A stretch of 64,000 nucleotides of DNA from Pelagicoccus sp. SDUM812005 (GCF_031127875.1 NZ_JARXIA010000001.1:62001-126000), one strand, 5' to 3'. Shown: positions 1-8,870, counted from the stretch's first letter. Notes: generated by a model from the sequence alone, not told the origin. Made by a program: numbers and translations.

Positions 1-226
1 GGTTGCCCGCGAAGGAGGAGAAGGACTGGTAGGGGGAGTCGCCGAAGCCGGTGGGGCCGAGCGGGCAGATTTGCCAGTACTTGAAGCCGGCTTCTTCGAG
101 GAAGTCCAGGAAGCGGTAGCAATGTTCGTTGAGGGTGCCGATGCCGTATTCGCCGGGAAGGGAAGTTGGGTGGAGGAGAACTCCAGCTGCGCGGTGGTCG
201 AGCCAGTTGAAAAGCGGGTCTTTCAC
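1..226 (-). CDS. malQ: 4-alpha-glucanotransferase (amylomaltase), N-terminal part only
   Basis: Only the first 75 codons lie in the window; the gene runs off the left edge. The translation begins VKDPLFNWLDHRAAGVLLHP and continues through PTSLPGEYGIGTL, then KYWQICPLGPTGFGDSPYQS. These are the conserved N-terminal blocks of GH77 MalQ. The family moves alpha-1,4-glucan chains between maltodextrins in the cytoplasm and works with glycogen phosphorylase, which is encoded at 15351-17846. A GTG start at 224-226 is chosen because an in-frame TAA lies four codons upstream and no ATG lies between. No clear Shine-Dalgarno sequence is seen. Family assignment is firm; the C-terminal part cannot be checked here. 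Confidence 0.9.
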   Translation of the reverse strand, partial: MKDPLFNWLDHRAAGVLLHPTSLPGEYGIGTLNEHCYRFLDFLEEAGFKYWQICPLGPTGFGDSPYQSFSSFAGN

Positions 227-638
227 GATAGGTGATGGTTAGTTGGTGAGCGGGAAGTAAGCGCCCGCCCTAGCGGAATCACAAGCTTCCTAGGAAGGCC
301 GTTCGAAGATTTTTCGGCGGCGTAACCTTGTGGAGGCGAGTTGCATGAGCCAGGGCGCTGAATGTGGAGACCGTAGCTTATACCATGCCCCCTAGGTGTT
401 CAAAGGAGGCAAATTTTCTTCAGCCCGTTCGCGGCGGATCCGATTAAGGAGGTGATCAGACTCAAGGAGTTAACGAAGTAAAAAACGGAATACCGATACT
501 TAATAAAACGGAATTTCCACGAGTCGATTCAGCAAGCCGGCGCTCTCATCGCGAGATGCCGGTTTGTCGCGTTTTTGGGGGAGGGAAGGCGCGTGTTACG
601 AGGGGGTCCGTGGCAGAAAATGGAGAGCTTGTCTCAGC
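227..638. other. Gene-free gap with an isolated, full-length Shine-Dalgarno-like sequence and a hairpin
   Basis: I see no convincing gene in these 412 bases. The gap contains a GC-rich element at 248-276 that resembles one at 36269-36301. It also holds AAGGAGGTGATC at 446-457, a 12-base perfect complement of the usual 16S rRNA 3' tail. An imperfect hairpin at 537-562 has CCGGC/GCCGG outer arms and TCTC/GAGA inner arms, followed on the plus strand by a short T-rich stretch. The promoter of malQ should lie at its left end. Confidence 0.5.
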
Positions 639-1679
639 CTAATGACCGCTAGCTTCGACCAGTTCGGTGACCCAGCGGCGGTGGGGGCCGGAGAAGGGGA
701 GTCTTTGCAATGCTGCGGGGGCGACCCAGACGTGGTGCTCGGGCAGTTTGGAGGGAAGCTTGCCGGGCGGCAGGGCGTGGATGCGTTCCGTGATGCGGTA
801 CTTGGTGATGCCGCGCTTGCGGGTCAGGGTGGGTTTGCCTTTGGGGACGGGGATGCCGAGTTGGGCGAGGTCCGGCAGTTCGTGCAGGCCTTTCATGCGC
901 TTGGCGTCGGCGGGAATCTTGTGCAGCAGGATGCCGTGCTCGCTTTGGATCCATGCTCGGTTGACGGTGACTTCCTTGAACTTCGTTTTAGCGAGGCGCG
1001 GCAGGGTTTCGGCGATTCCGAGGGCTTGGGCTTGGCAATGGCTTTGCACGGGGCAGAGCAGGCAGGTGGGCGACTGCTTGTGGCAAACGGTGGCGCCCAG
1101 CTCCATCATGGCTTGGTTGTGGTCGCCCGGGCGCTCGAGATTGAGCAGCTCCTGCACGAGTCCGCGGTAGGACTTGGCTGCGTCGGTGGAGGTCTTGTAG
1201 TCGGATTCGTCGGCGGTGAGGCGGGCCAGGATGCGTACAACGTTACCGTCGACCACGGCGGAGGGATCGGAGAAAGAGATGCTGCAGATGGCGGCGGCCG
1301 CGTAGGGGCCGACGCCGGGGAACTTGAGCCAGCTTTTGGCGTCGGTGGGGAGCTGGCCTGGGGGGATGGCGGCGACTTCGCGGGCCAGCTTGTGCAGGTT
1401 GCGGGCCCGGGAGTAGTAGCCGAGGCCTTCCCAGCTTTTGAGGACCTGCTCTTCGCTGGCGGCGGCGAGGCTGGCGAAATCAGGATAGGCCTCCAGCCAG
1501 GCGGCGAAGTAGGGCAGAACGGTTTTCACCTGGGTCTGCTGTAGCATGAATTCGGATACTACGGTCTTGTAGGTGGACGGTTCGCGGCGCCAAGGCAGGT
1601 CGCGGGCGTTCGCGTCGTACCAGGCGATCAAGGCTTCGCGGAAGGCTGCGGCGTTTCTGGAAAGGGGCTCGGAAGGCAT
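639..1679 (-). CDS. mutY: A/G-specific adenine DNA glycosylase MutY
   Basis: MutY removes adenine mispaired with 8-oxoguanine, limiting G:C to T:A mutations. Seen: the glycosylase core with catalytic Glu43 in VVSEFMLQQTQV, a helix-hairpin-helix (LKFPGVGPYAAAA, 118-130) and catalytic Asp144 in VVDGNVVRI. The iron-sulfur cluster cysteines are C199, C206, C209 and C215 (C-X6-C-X2-C-X5-C). The C-terminal third should be the NUDIX-like domain that reads 8-oxoguanine. At 346 residues it matches the usual length of about 350. The frame stays open 35 codons further upstream, but the ATG at 1677-1679 gives the normal N-terminus and avoids overlap with the lipocalin gene, which ends at 1739 on the same strand. 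Confidence 0.93.
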   Translation of the reverse strand: MPSEPLSRNAAAFREALIAWYDANARDLPWRREPSTYKTVVSEFMLQQTQVKTVLPYFAAWLEAYPDFASLAAASEEQVLKSWEGLGYYSRARNLHKLAREVAAIPPGQLPTDAKSWLKFPGVGPYAAAAICSISFSDPSAVVDGNVVRILARLTADESDYKTSTDAAKSYRGLVQELLNLERPGDHNQAMMELGATVCHKQSPTCLLCPVQSHCQAQALGIAETLPRLAKTKFKEVTVNRAWIQSEHGILLHKIPADAKRMKGLHELPDLAQLGIPVPKGKPTLTRKRGITKYRITERIHALPPGKLPSKLPEHHVWVAPAALQRLPFSGPHRRWVTELVEASGH

Positions 1680-1738
1680 GGAGGTCGCACTCTGGGCGAG
1701 GCGATTCGCTTCGGCTAGCTTTTTTGGGAAAACGGGCT

Positions 1739-2317
1739 TCAGCGCTGCTGGAGGCTTGGGTGCACGGTCTCGTGCTCGACCCAAATCAGCGAGTCGGTAT
1801 CGAAGCCTGCCGCTTCCGCTTTGCGGAGCAGGGCGTCGATGGTGCTTGGGGGGAGTTGGGGCGTGCGGGCGAGGATCCAGAGGTAGCTATGGTTGTCGCC
1901 GCTCACGAGGGCGTACTGGTAGCCTTCGTGGTCGAGGGCGAAGACGTGGTAGCCTGCGTAGAAGGGCCAAAAGAAGGTGACCTTGAGGCTGCCCACCTCG
2001 GGGTCGCCGATTTTCTTGCCGGTGCCGTCGACCTCGTCCCATTCCTGGTTCTTGGCGTCCCAGCCGCGATTGTAGACGCGGATATTGCCGTCGTCCTTGA
2101 GGGTGTACTCGGCGGTGACGCTTTCCAGCCCGCGCTCGAAGCGGTTGTCGGTGCGGGCGATTTCGTACCAGAGGCCTAGGTAGCGCTGCAGGTCGAAGTT
2201 TTCGACGGGCTCGACTCCTTCCGGGGGCGTCTTCGCCGCGAGGGAGGGAGAGCCCAGGAGGCAGGCGAACAAGAGGAGGAGGCCGATGGGTGTCTTCGCT
2301 GTGGGGTCGTTGGGCAT
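1739..2317 (-). CDS. blc: Lipocalin family protein (Blc-like)
   Basis: A 192-residue exported lipocalin. An N-terminal hydrophobic segment (about 11-28) is a signal peptide. The lipocalin G-X-W signature is in YLGLWYEIARTDNRFERGL (W50), followed by AEYTLKDDGNIRVYNRGW and the GDNHSYLWILARTP block typical of bacterial Blc/apolipoprotein D-like proteins. Blc proteins sit in the outer membrane or periplasm and bind fatty acids or lysophospholipids, probably for membrane repair. A cysteine is present at LFAC, but the preceding residues are a poor lipobox, so lipidation is doubtful. It is the first gene of a likely pair with mutY (59-base gap) and is divergent from rnhC. Confidence 0.88.
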   Translation of the reverse strand: MPNDPTAKTPIGLLLLFACLLGSPSLAAKTPPEGVEPVENFDLQRYLGLWYEIARTDNRFERGLESVTAEYTLKDDGNIRVYNRGWDAKNQEWDEVDGTGKKIGDPEVGSLKVTFFWPFYAGYHVFALDHEGYQYALVSGDNHSYLWILARTPQLPPSTIDALLRKAEAAGFDTDSLIWVEHETVHPSLQQR

Positions 2318-2428
2318 TATGGAAGAGACGGGCGGCGCGGGGCGTCGATTTCGCGACGGCGAATCTAGGGTGTTTTTTGATTTTCAAAGCTCGCCTGCTC
2401 TGCCTTGCTGTTGCGAAGTAAATTATTG

Positions 2429-3433
2429 ATGGCCAGAGGCAAAAAGAAAGCAGTCGTCGATCCCGACGAGCCCAAGAAGAAAACGATGTACACCCACAAG
2501 CTCTCTCAGGAGCAGCTGGACAAGCTCCAGCATATCCTCGAGATGAAGATGTGGGAGCCTTACGAGGTCGAGTACGCCCAGTTCGGATTCAAGGGGAACA
2601 AGGTCAACGTGGTCGGCTACAAGAGTGGCAAGCTGGTGGTGCAGGGCAAGGATACCGAGGATTTCATCATCAACACCTTGGAGCCGGAGGTGCTGGGCGA
2701 GGCCCGCTTCGGCTACGACGAAGTGTACCATCCGGAGTGGTTCGAGTCGCACGCGGGCATGGACGAAAGCGGCAAGGGGGACTTGTTCGGCCCAGTCGTG
2801 ACGGCCTGCGTCATCGCGGACAAGGTTCACATCGACCAATGGGTCAAAGCTGGCATTCGCGATTCCAAGACCATCACCGATGGGCGTATCCTAAAGTTGG
2901 ATAAGATCATTCGCGAGACCAAGGGGGTCTCGGTGGAAACCTGCTTTTGCGGGATGACCAAGTACAACGAGCTGATGGGCAAGCCTCGGGCGAACCTCAA
3001 TCTCCTGCTCGCCTGGCAGCATGCCAAGTCCTTGACGGCGGCTTTGGCGAAGAAGCGGGTGCCTTGGGGAATGTTGGACCAGTTCAGCAAGCAGAACTTG
3101 GTGGGCCGCTATTTCAAGGATCCGAAGTTCGACCTGCGCATGCAGACCAAGGCGGAAGCGGACCCGGTGGTGGCGGCAGCCTCGGTGGTGGCCCGCGCCG
3201 AGTACGTTCGCTACATGGATGGCTTGTCCAAGAAATTTGGCGACACGCTTGCCAAGGGCGCCAGCGCCAAGGTGAAGGCTCAGGCCACGGAGATTTTGCA
3301 CAAGTTTGGGCCGGAGCGTTTGGGCGAGTTTGCGAAGCTGCACTTCAAGACTTCCTACCAGGTGGTGGAAGCGGCGGGCATGCTCGATCGCTTGCCGTTG
3401 AAGAAGCCGAAGGAGACAGTTTTTAAGCGGTAG
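2429..3433 (+). CDS. rnhC: Ribonuclease HIII
   Basis: RNase HIII cleaves the RNA strand of RNA:DNA hybrids. The N-terminal about 100 residues form the TBP-like DUF3378 substrate-binding domain found only in RNase HIII (TMYTHKLSQEQLDKLQHIL onward). The catalytic RNase HII-type fold follows, with AGMDESGKGDLFGPVV (D112, E113), IRDSK (D145) and a late Asp in AEADPVVAAASVVARA. The length of 334 residues is usual. The ATG at 2429 is preferred over TTG codons upstream in the same frame (2405, 2426); the Lys-rich beginning MARGKKK is ordinary. rnhB follows 52 bases downstream on the same strand, giving an unusual rnhC-rnhB pair. Confidence 0.93.
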   Translation: MARGKKKAVVDPDEPKKKTMYTHKLSQEQLDKLQHILEMKMWEPYEVEYAQFGFKGNKVNVVGYKSGKLVVQGKDTEDFIINTLEPEVLGEARFGYDEVYHPEWFESHAGMDESGKGDLFGPVVTACVIADKVHIDQWVKAGIRDSKTITDGRILKLDKIIRETKGVSVETCFCGMTKYNELMGKPRANLNLLLAWQHAKSLTAALAKKRVPWGMLDQFSKQNLVGRYFKDPKFDLRMQTKAEADPVVAAASVVARAEYVRYMDGLSKKFGDTLAKGASAKVKAQATEILHKFGPERLGEFAKLHFKTSYQVVEAAGMLDRLPLKKPKETVFKR

Positions 3434-3485
3434 TGGCAGTTTGGGTACAGTCTAGCTTCGTGGGAAAAGTCGGGGAGGCGCGAGG

Positions 3486-4238
3486 ATGAAGTCGCACCGC
3501 CTGAGAGCCTACGATCGCCGCTTGCTGAAGAAGAAGGCCGGCTTGATCGGCGTGGACGAAGCGGGACGCGGAGCCTTGGCAGGTCCGGTAGTAGCGGCCG
3601 CGGTGGCGGCTCGCTCGGAGTTTTACGACAGCGAGTGGTGCAAGCGCAACGCGTCGAGCATCAACGACTCCAAGCTGCTTAGCTTGGAGCAACGCGAGGA
3701 CTTGTATGCCAAGCTTCGCTGGCTGGAGCGGGAAGGCCGCATCTACATCGGGGTGGGGCGCGGCAGCGTGAGCGAGATCGAGGACCACAATATCCTAGGA
3801 GCCACCCAGATCGCCATGAAGCGAGCGGTGGAGGAAACCTTGGAAGCGGGGAACATCTCTCCGCACGAACCGGATCCGCTCTTCGATCAACTTTCGGACG
3901 AGGCCCAGCCGGAGACCCTTTCGAGGTGGAAGATCCTAGTGGACGGCAAGCCGATGAAGAACCTTGGCTATCCGCATCAAGCGGTGGTGAAGGGCGACTC
4001 CACGGCGCTCTGTATCGCGATGGCCTCCATCATCGCCAAGGTGACCCGGGACCGGATCATGATGGCCTTGGATTGCGAGTACCCGCACTACGACTTGGCT
4101 TCCTCCAAGGGCTACGCCACGGTGCTGCACCGCACCGCGATCCTGGACAACGGACCGACGAAGATCCACCGTCCGCTCTTCTTGCGCAAGCTGCTCGAGG
4201 AGCCCAGCGAAGAGTGCCAGGAAGAGTTTGGCTTTTGA
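3486..4238 (+). CDS. rnhB: Ribonuclease HII
   Basis: RNase HII incises at ribonucleotides embedded in DNA and starts ribonucleotide excision repair. The signature LIGVDEAGRGALAGPVVAA supplies the first two catalytic acids (D24, E25), with later Asp residues in ILVDGKP and VKGDSTALCIAMASIIAKVTRD. At 250 residues it is about 50 longer than usual; the extra length is an acidic, Pro-rich insert around residues 115-145. A purine-rich sequence (GGCGCGAGG) precedes the ATG. It probably forms a transcription unit with rnhC just upstream. The paralogues differ clearly: this one lacks the DUF3378 domain and has the GRG motif that marks HII. Confidence 0.93.
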   Translation: MKSHRLRAYDRRLLKKKAGLIGVDEAGRGALAGPVVAAAVAARSEFYDSEWCKRNASSINDSKLLSLEQREDLYAKLRWLEREGRIYIGVGRGSVSEIEDHNILGATQIAMKRAVEETLEAGNISPHEPDPLFDQLSDEAQPETLSRWKILVDGKPMKNLGYPHQAVVKGDSTALCIAMASIIAKVTRDRIMMALDCEYPHYDLASSKGYATVLHRTAILDNGPTKIHRPLFLRKLLEEPSEECQEEFGF

Positions 4239-4331
4239 GGAAGCGTAGCGCGGTGCTTCAGCCCGCGTCCCCGGCGAATGGATCCTGCACTGCTGACGCT
4301 GGCTAAAGCTCAGCGCTACGTTTTGGCGAAT
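4239..4331. repeat. REP-like palindromic intergenic element
   Basis: The short gap between the convergent rnhB and permease genes is almost entirely a large imperfect palindrome. CGTAGCGC near the left end pairs with GCGCTACG near 4313-4320, and an inner pair GCTTCAGCC / GGCTAAAGC flanks a GC-rich middle. The core AGCCCGCGTCCCCGGCG resembles the gap elements near 36269 and 250. It may act as a bidirectional terminator or a mobile REP/MITE-type repeat. There is no T-run typical of an intrinsic terminator. Confidence 0.55.
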
Positions 4332-5591
4332 CTACTCGTGCCTTAGCGACTCCACGGGGTGGAGGTTGGCGGCGCGCAGGGCGGGCACGAAACCGAAGCC
4401 GATTCCGATGAGGGAGCAAACGCCGACGGCGGCTCCGATCCAGAACCAGGGGATGATCATGGTCGCGTTGAATTGGGTGGCGATGATGTTGCCGACGAGG
4501 ATGCCGACGCCGATGCCGATGGCGGCGCCGACCTCGGACAGGAAAACCGCTTCCAACAGGAATTGGGCGAGGATGCTTTTCTTGCGAGCGCCGAGGGATT
4601 TGCGCACGCCGATCTCGCGGGTGCGTTCCGTTACGGAAACCAGCATGATATTCATAATTCCAATACCGGCACAGACGAGGGCGATGCCGCTGATCATGAG
4701 TCCTCCGATTCCTACGATGACGGCGATTTCAGCGAAGGCGGCTTGCAGGGCCTCGTTGGAAGTGATCTCGAAATCGTTCTCCTGCTCGGGTTGCAGGCCG
4801 CGAGCCATGCGCATTTTTCCGATGACCAGGTCCTCGACGTCCTCCAGCTTGTCGACGGAGTCGGCCTGGATGGCGATCTCCATGCTGCGGCGTCGATGCC
4901 AATTGTTTTCCACGAACTTGGAGTGGGGAATGAGGGCGATACCGTCCATGGATTGGCCGAAGATTTCTCCGCGCTCTTCGAGCACGCCGATCACGATGTA
5001 GCGTTCGCCATCGAGATTGATCTGCTTTTCGATGGGGTCTTCGTGGATGAAGAGCTCGTCGAGGATCTCACGTCCGATGACGACGACAGGGCGGTTGAAC
5101 TCGATATCGGCGGGCGTGATGTTGCGGCCGAAGGCGAGCTCGTACTTGTTGGTGATGAGAAAGTTCTCGTTTGTACCGATGATACGGATACGCGGCTGGG
5201 TACGGGCGTCCTTGTAGCTGGCTCTCTCGTTGCCGTCGCTCGCCGAAAGGGTGGTGGGGATTCCGAGCAGGTCCATCTCCTGCTTGAACTGCTCGGCTTG
5301 GCGCGGGGTGATCGGGTCGCGGCCACGGGTGCGGCGGCGCGGTCCGGGGGTGAGCTGGATAGCGGGATCCTTGGTTATTTGCAGCACGTTGGCGCCGAAG
5401 ACGTTCAGGCTGGTATCGATGCTGTGGCGGACTGCTGAGAGGGCGGTCATGACGCCGACCACGGAAAATACTCCGATGGCTACGCCCATGATGGTGAGGA
5501 AAGAGCGTAGCTTGTTGGCTCCGAGCGATGCGAACGACTGTTCGATCAGGTCGGAGAGCAGCATCGACTTTCTCTTCGGTTTCTTACTCAT
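4332..5591 (-). CDS. ABC transporter permease, MacB/FtsX type (second permease of the efflux operon)
   Basis: A 419-residue membrane protein with the MacB layout: an N-terminal transmembrane helix (LRSFLTIMGVAIGVFSVVGVM), a periplasmic MacB_PCD domain of about 220 residues, then a C-terminal FtsX domain with three helices. TERTREIGVRKSLGARKKSI is the conserved cytoplasmic loop of FtsX/MacB permeases. The nucleotide-binding domain fused in E. coli MacB is absent here and is encoded separately at 6883-7578. This gene overlaps the end of the upstream paralogous permease by 8 bases, so the two are probably translationally coupled and may form a heterodimer. The substrate is unknown; the family exports peptides, lipoproteins or macrolides. 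Confidence 0.85.
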   Translation of the reverse strand: MSKKPKRKSMLLSDLIEQSFASLGANKLRSFLTIMGVAIGVFSVVGVMTALSAVRHSIDTSLNVFGANVLQITKDPAIQLTPGPRRRTRGRDPITPRQAEQFKQEMDLLGIPTTLSASDGNERASYKDARTQPRIRIIGTNENFLITNKYELAFGRNITPADIEFNRPVVVIGREILDELFIHEDPIEKQINLDGERYIVIGVLEERGEIFGQSMDGIALIPHSKFVENNWHRRRSMEIAIQADSVDKLEDVEDLVIGKMRMARGLQPEQENDFEITSNEALQAAFAEIAVIVGIGGLMISGIALVCAGIGIMNIMLVSVTERTREIGVRKSLGARKKSILAQFLLEAVFLSEVGAAIGIGVGILVGNIIATQFNATMIIPWFWIGAAVGVCSLIGIGFGFVPALRAANLHPVESLRHE

Positions 5592-6867
5592 GGCGCAGTG
5601 CGTTGGCAGGTTCCAAGCGAGAAGCCATCAGAGCCGGGACGAAGCCGGAGAGGATGCCGGTAGTGACGGAAAGGGAAACGGCTAGGATCATCAGCTCGAT
5701 CGAGAAGCTGGCCGGAAAGTTGGGGAAGTAGTGGTCGAGGATCGCTTTGGATATGAAGGCGAGCAAGAGGCCCACGAGTCCGCCGAGAAGGCAGATCGAG
5801 ACGGCTTCCATGAGGAATTGGGTGAGGATGGAGCTACGGCGGGCGCCGATGGCGCGGCGGGTGCCGATCTCCTTGGTGCGTTCCTTTACGCTGACGAAGG
5901 TGATGTTCATGATGCCGATGGCGCCAACGAAAAGGGCGAGGCCGGTAATGACGAAACCGGCGATGGCGATGCCGGCTTTGACGGGGCCGATGGTGTCCTC
6001 CACGGCGTCGGAGGCATTGACTTCGAAATCGTTTTCTTCGCCGGGAAGCAGCCCGCGCACGCGCCGCATGGCGCCAATGATTTCGTCGCGCGCTTCGTCT
6101 CGGTCGGTCTCCGGGCGCTTTACGATGCGAATGGAGGTACCGTTCCACCGTCGTCCGCCGACGAAGAACTTTTGAGCAGTCGGCAGCGGGATGATGGCTT
6201 GGTTGTCGAAGCTTTGCAGGCCAAGGAAGGCTCCTTGTTCTTCGAGGGTGCCGATTACGGTAAATTGGATGTTCGCGATTTTTACTCGTTTGCCGAGCAC
6301 GCTTCCGGTCTCATCCGGGAAAAGGGCCTTCACGACGCCGGAGCCGAGAATCGCAACGTTCTGCCCGCTGGATTCCTCGGTCGGGGTAAAGAAGCGCCCT
6401 TCGGAAAGGTCGGCTGTGCTGATGTATCCAAAATCTGCGGTGGTGGCGGTGAACTGTATGTTGGAGGCAGAGCGATCCTCGTGGGAAATGCTGCGTCGAA
6501 AGCCCAATGTCGGCACGGCCATCAGGAGTCCGGAATTGGGTGTGTTGTCGATGATTGCGTTAAGCTCGTCCGCGTATCGAGTTTCGAAGTTCGGGCGGCG
6601 AATATAGGTGCGCCAATCGTCGCCTACATCTTTCCAAGGGAATTTTTCGATGTAGAAATGGTCGTCGCCCAGCATGCTGAGACTGTTCTTGAATCCCGTA
6701 TCCAGCCCGTTCATACCGACGCCGATTAGGATGACGGCCCAGACTCCGATGATGACGCCAAGGGCGGTGAGCAGGGAACGCATCTTATGCTGCGAAAGCT
6801 GTTCGCCAGCGATGCGGGCGGACTCTTCGAGGTCGTTGACCAGTCGTCTTGCGCGTGAACGTTTCAA
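5584..6867 (-). CDS. ABC transporter permease, MacB/FtsX type (first permease of the efflux operon)
   Basis: A 427-residue paralogue of the next gene, with the same order: an N-terminal helix (KMRSLLTALGVIIGVWAVILIGVG), the periplasmic MacB_PCD region, and a C-terminal FtsX block with KERTKEIGTRRAIGARRSSI between helices. A short amphipathic extension precedes the first helix (LVNDLEESARIAGEQLSQ). It starts 15 bases after the ATPase gene and overlaps the following permease gene by 8 bases. Two non-identical half-permeases in one operon suggest an asymmetric transporter. This is inferred from gene order; no direct evidence of pairing can be read from the sequence. Confidence 0.85.
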   Translation of the reverse strand: MKRSRARRLVNDLEESARIAGEQLSQHKMRSLLTALGVIIGVWAVILIGVGMNGLDTGFKNSLSMLGDDHFYIEKFPWKDVGDDWRTYIRRPNFETRYADELNAIIDNTPNSGLLMAVPTLGFRRSISHEDRSASNIQFTATTADFGYISTADLSEGRFFTPTEESSGQNVAILGSGVVKALFPDETGSVLGKRVKIANIQFTVIGTLEEQGAFLGLQSFDNQAIIPLPTAQKFFVGGRRWNGTSIRIVKRPETDRDEARDEIIGAMRRVRGLLPGEENDFEVNASDAVEDTIGPVKAGIAIAGFVITGLALFVGAIGIMNITFVSVKERTKEIGTRRAIGARRSSILTQFLMEAVSICLLGGLVGLLLAFISKAILDHYFPNFPASFSIELMILAVSLSVTTGILSGFVPALMASRLEPANALRHE

Positions 6868-6882
6868 GTGAGGGCGAAAAGG

Positions 6883-7578
6883 TTAGGGGCGAGTTATGGC
6901 GGCGTCGCTTTCAACGACCCCGTCGCGCAGGCGAACGAGGCGGCGGGCGTGTTGGGCGATGTCTTCCTCGTGCGTTACGAGGATGATGGTATTGCCTTTT
7001 GAATACAGGCCTTCGAAGAGCTCCATAATCTCGTCGCCGGTTTTCGAGTCGAGGTTTCCGGTTGGCTCGTCGGCGAGGATGATGGAGGGCTCGGTGACGA
7101 GGGCGCGGGCGATGGCGACGCGCTGGCGTTGTCCGCCGGAGAGTTCGTTGGGGCGGTGCTCGACGCGGTTGCCGAGGCCGACTTGGTCGAGGGCGTGGCG
7201 GGCGCGCTCGGCTCGATCCTTCTTGGGGATGCCGGCGTAGACGAGCGGGAGCTCGACGTTGCGCAGGATGGTGGCGCGGGGGAGGAGGTTGAAGGATTGG
7301 AAGACGAAGCCGATGCGGCGGTTGCGGATGTCGGCCAGGTCGTCGTCGCCCATCTTGGCAACGTCTTCTCCGCCGAAGTAGTACTGGCCTTCCGAGGGTG
7401 TATCCAGGCAGCCGAGCATATTCATGAGAGTGGACTTGCCGCTGCCGGAGGGGCCCATGATGGCGACGTAGTCGTTCTCGTAGATTTTCAGGTCGACGCC
7501 GTCGAGGGCGTGGACCTTGGCCTTGCCGAGATCGTAGATCTTTTTGACCCCGGTGATCTGGATGATTGTTTCGCTCAC
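6883..7578 (-). CDS. ABC transporter ATP-binding protein (LolD/MacB type)
   Basis: The ATPase subunit that drives the two adjacent permeases. Seen in 231 residues: Walker [11 protein letters not shown] (41-50), the [15 protein letters not shown] signature, Walker B with [16 protein letters not shown], and an H-loop in [17 protein letters not shown] after Walker B is characteristic of the LolD/FtsE/MacB branch. The start is GTG and shares a GTGA overlap with the stop of the membrane-fusion protein gene upstream, so translation is likely coupled. The ATPase acts at the cytoplasmic face of the inner membrane. Confidence 0.92.
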   Translation of the reverse strand: MSETIIQITGVKKIYDLGKAKVHALDGVDLKIYENDYVAIMGPSGSGKSTLMNMLGCLDTPSEGQYYFGGEDVAKMGDDDLADIRNRRIGFVFQSFNLLPRATILRNVELPLVYAGIPKKDRAERARHALDQVGLGNRVEHRPNELSGGQRQRVAIARALVTEPSIILADEPTGNLDSKTGDEIMELFEGLYSKGNTIILVTHEEDIAQHARRLVRLRDGVVESDAAITRP

Positions 7579-8870
7579 TTGGAAGGCTTCTTGGATTTGT
7601 CGTCCTTTTTCTTTTCGGCGATCTTGACGATCTTGCCGTGCTCGAGCTCGCGGGTGAGCACGCGGTAGCCGCCGGTGACGATTTGCTGTCCTTCCTCGAT
7701 GCCGGATTTTATCTCGATGGAGCGGTTGTCGGCGAGGCCGGTTTTGACGCGGACGAGGGAGACGGTGTTGTCGTCGTTGTAGAGGAAGACCACGCGCTCG
7801 AGGTTGTCGCGGTTGCGAGAGTTGCCGTTCGCGGCCTCGGAGGCCTTGCGTTTGTCGGAGTCGCCTTCGCCATCGGTCTTTTCGCCGAGTTGCCTTGCGA
7901 CTTCGTCCTTGGAGCGGACGGTGACGGCTTGTAGTGGGATTTTGACGACGTCCTTTACGGTTTGGGTCTTGATGTCGGCAGTGGCGGTCATGCCGGGACG
8001 AATTTTGGCGCTGGGATCTAGGAGGCGGACCTTGACTTGGAAGGTGGTGAGCTGGTCGCTTGAGTTTTCGCCTCCGGAGGCGGAGTTGGCGATCTCGGTG
8101 ACCTCGCCGTTGTACTCTTCGTTGGGGAGGGCTTCGATTTCGATGGTAGCGGGATCCCCGATTTTGACTTGCACGATATCGGACTCGCTCACGTCGACGC
8201 GGATTTCCATTTGGGAGAGGTCGGCCACCCGCATGATCTCGGTGCCCTCGAACTGTCCGGTGCCGACGACGCGGTCGCCGAGTTCGGAACTGAGCGAGGT
8301 GATGGTGCCGCTGATGGGGGAGAAGGTGGTCGCCTTGGCGAGGGAGTCGCGGGCTTCCTTGAGCTGCATCTCCTGTTGCTCGATGCGGGAGAGGGTGGCT
8401 TGGTAGGAGGCTTGGCTGATTTCGAGGTTGGTCTCGGCTTCGTCGAGTTGTTCGCGGGTGGCGAAGCCTTTTTCGAAGAGGTTGCGCTGGCGTTTGAGGT
8501 CGAGCTCGGCTTGCAGCATGCGAGCCTTCGACTCGAGAGAGTTGGACTTGTTGGCTCGCAGGGCGGCCTCTTGCTGGAGCACTTGGGCTTCGAGGCGGTC
8601 TGGGTTGACGCTTACGAGCACGTCGCCCTTTTCCACGAGTTGGCCGTCCTTTACGGGGAGTTCGACTATTTCTCCGGCGACTTCCGAGGAAATGGTGACT
8701 TCGGTTTCCGGATACACTTTTCCGGTAGCGGTTACGAGGCTGGTGATGTCGCCCCGTTTTGCCTTTTCGACGGTCACTTCAGTGGTTTGGTCGCCCTTCT
8801 TGAACTTGCTGGCTCCGGCGAAACCGAGGCCGATGATGACGAGGGCTGTTATCCAATAACGTTTTTTCAT
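7575..8870 (-). CDS. Periplasmic adaptor (membrane fusion protein) of a MacA-like tripartite efflux pump
   Basis: A 431-residue HlyD/RND-type adaptor. An N-terminal signal anchor ([22 protein letters not shown]) is followed by a biotinyl-lipoyl-like half-motif ([22 protein letters not shown]), a long coiled-coil hairpin (about 95-190) and the second half-motif ([19 protein letters not shown]). Beta-barrel and membrane-proximal domains follow. The adaptor bridges the inner-membrane ABC transporter and the TolC-like channel encoded immediately upstream. A charged insert rich in Lys, Glu and Asp near residues 330-360 and a Lys-rich C-terminus ([12 protein letters not shown]) are unusual but harmless-looking. 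It resembles MacA in context and layout. Confidence 0.9.
   Translation of the reverse strand: MKKRYWITALVIIGLGFAGASKFKKGDQTTEVTVEKAKRGDITSLVTATGKVYPETEVTISSEVAGEIVELPVKDGQLVEKGDVLVSVNPDRLEAQVLQQEAALRANKSNSLESKARMLQAELDLKRQRNLFEKGFATREQLDEAETNLEISQASYQATLSRIEQQEMQLKEARDSLAKATTFSPISGTITSLSSELGDRVVGTGQFEGTEIMRVADLSQMEIRVDVSESDIVQVKIGDPATIEIEALPNEEYNGEVTEIANSASGGENSSDQLTTFQVKVRLLDPSAKIRPGMTATADIKTQTVKDVVKIPLQAVTVRSKDEVARQLGEKTDGEGDSDKRKASEAANGNSRNRDNLERVVFLYNDDNTVSLVRVKTGLADNRSIEIKSGIEEGQQIVTGGYRVLTRELEHGKIVKIAEKKKDDKSKKPSK

Noticed and set aside
442-470. Possible fragment of a 16S rRNA gene (GATCACCTCCTT on the minus strand)
   Set aside because: Only 12 bases match; the flanking sequence has no resemblance to the conserved 16S 3' end.
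564-1544. Long plus-strand reading frame opposite mutY
   Set aside because: Its translation is Gly/Val-rich without domains, and mutY on the other strand has all catalytic residues. It is a GC-driven shadow.
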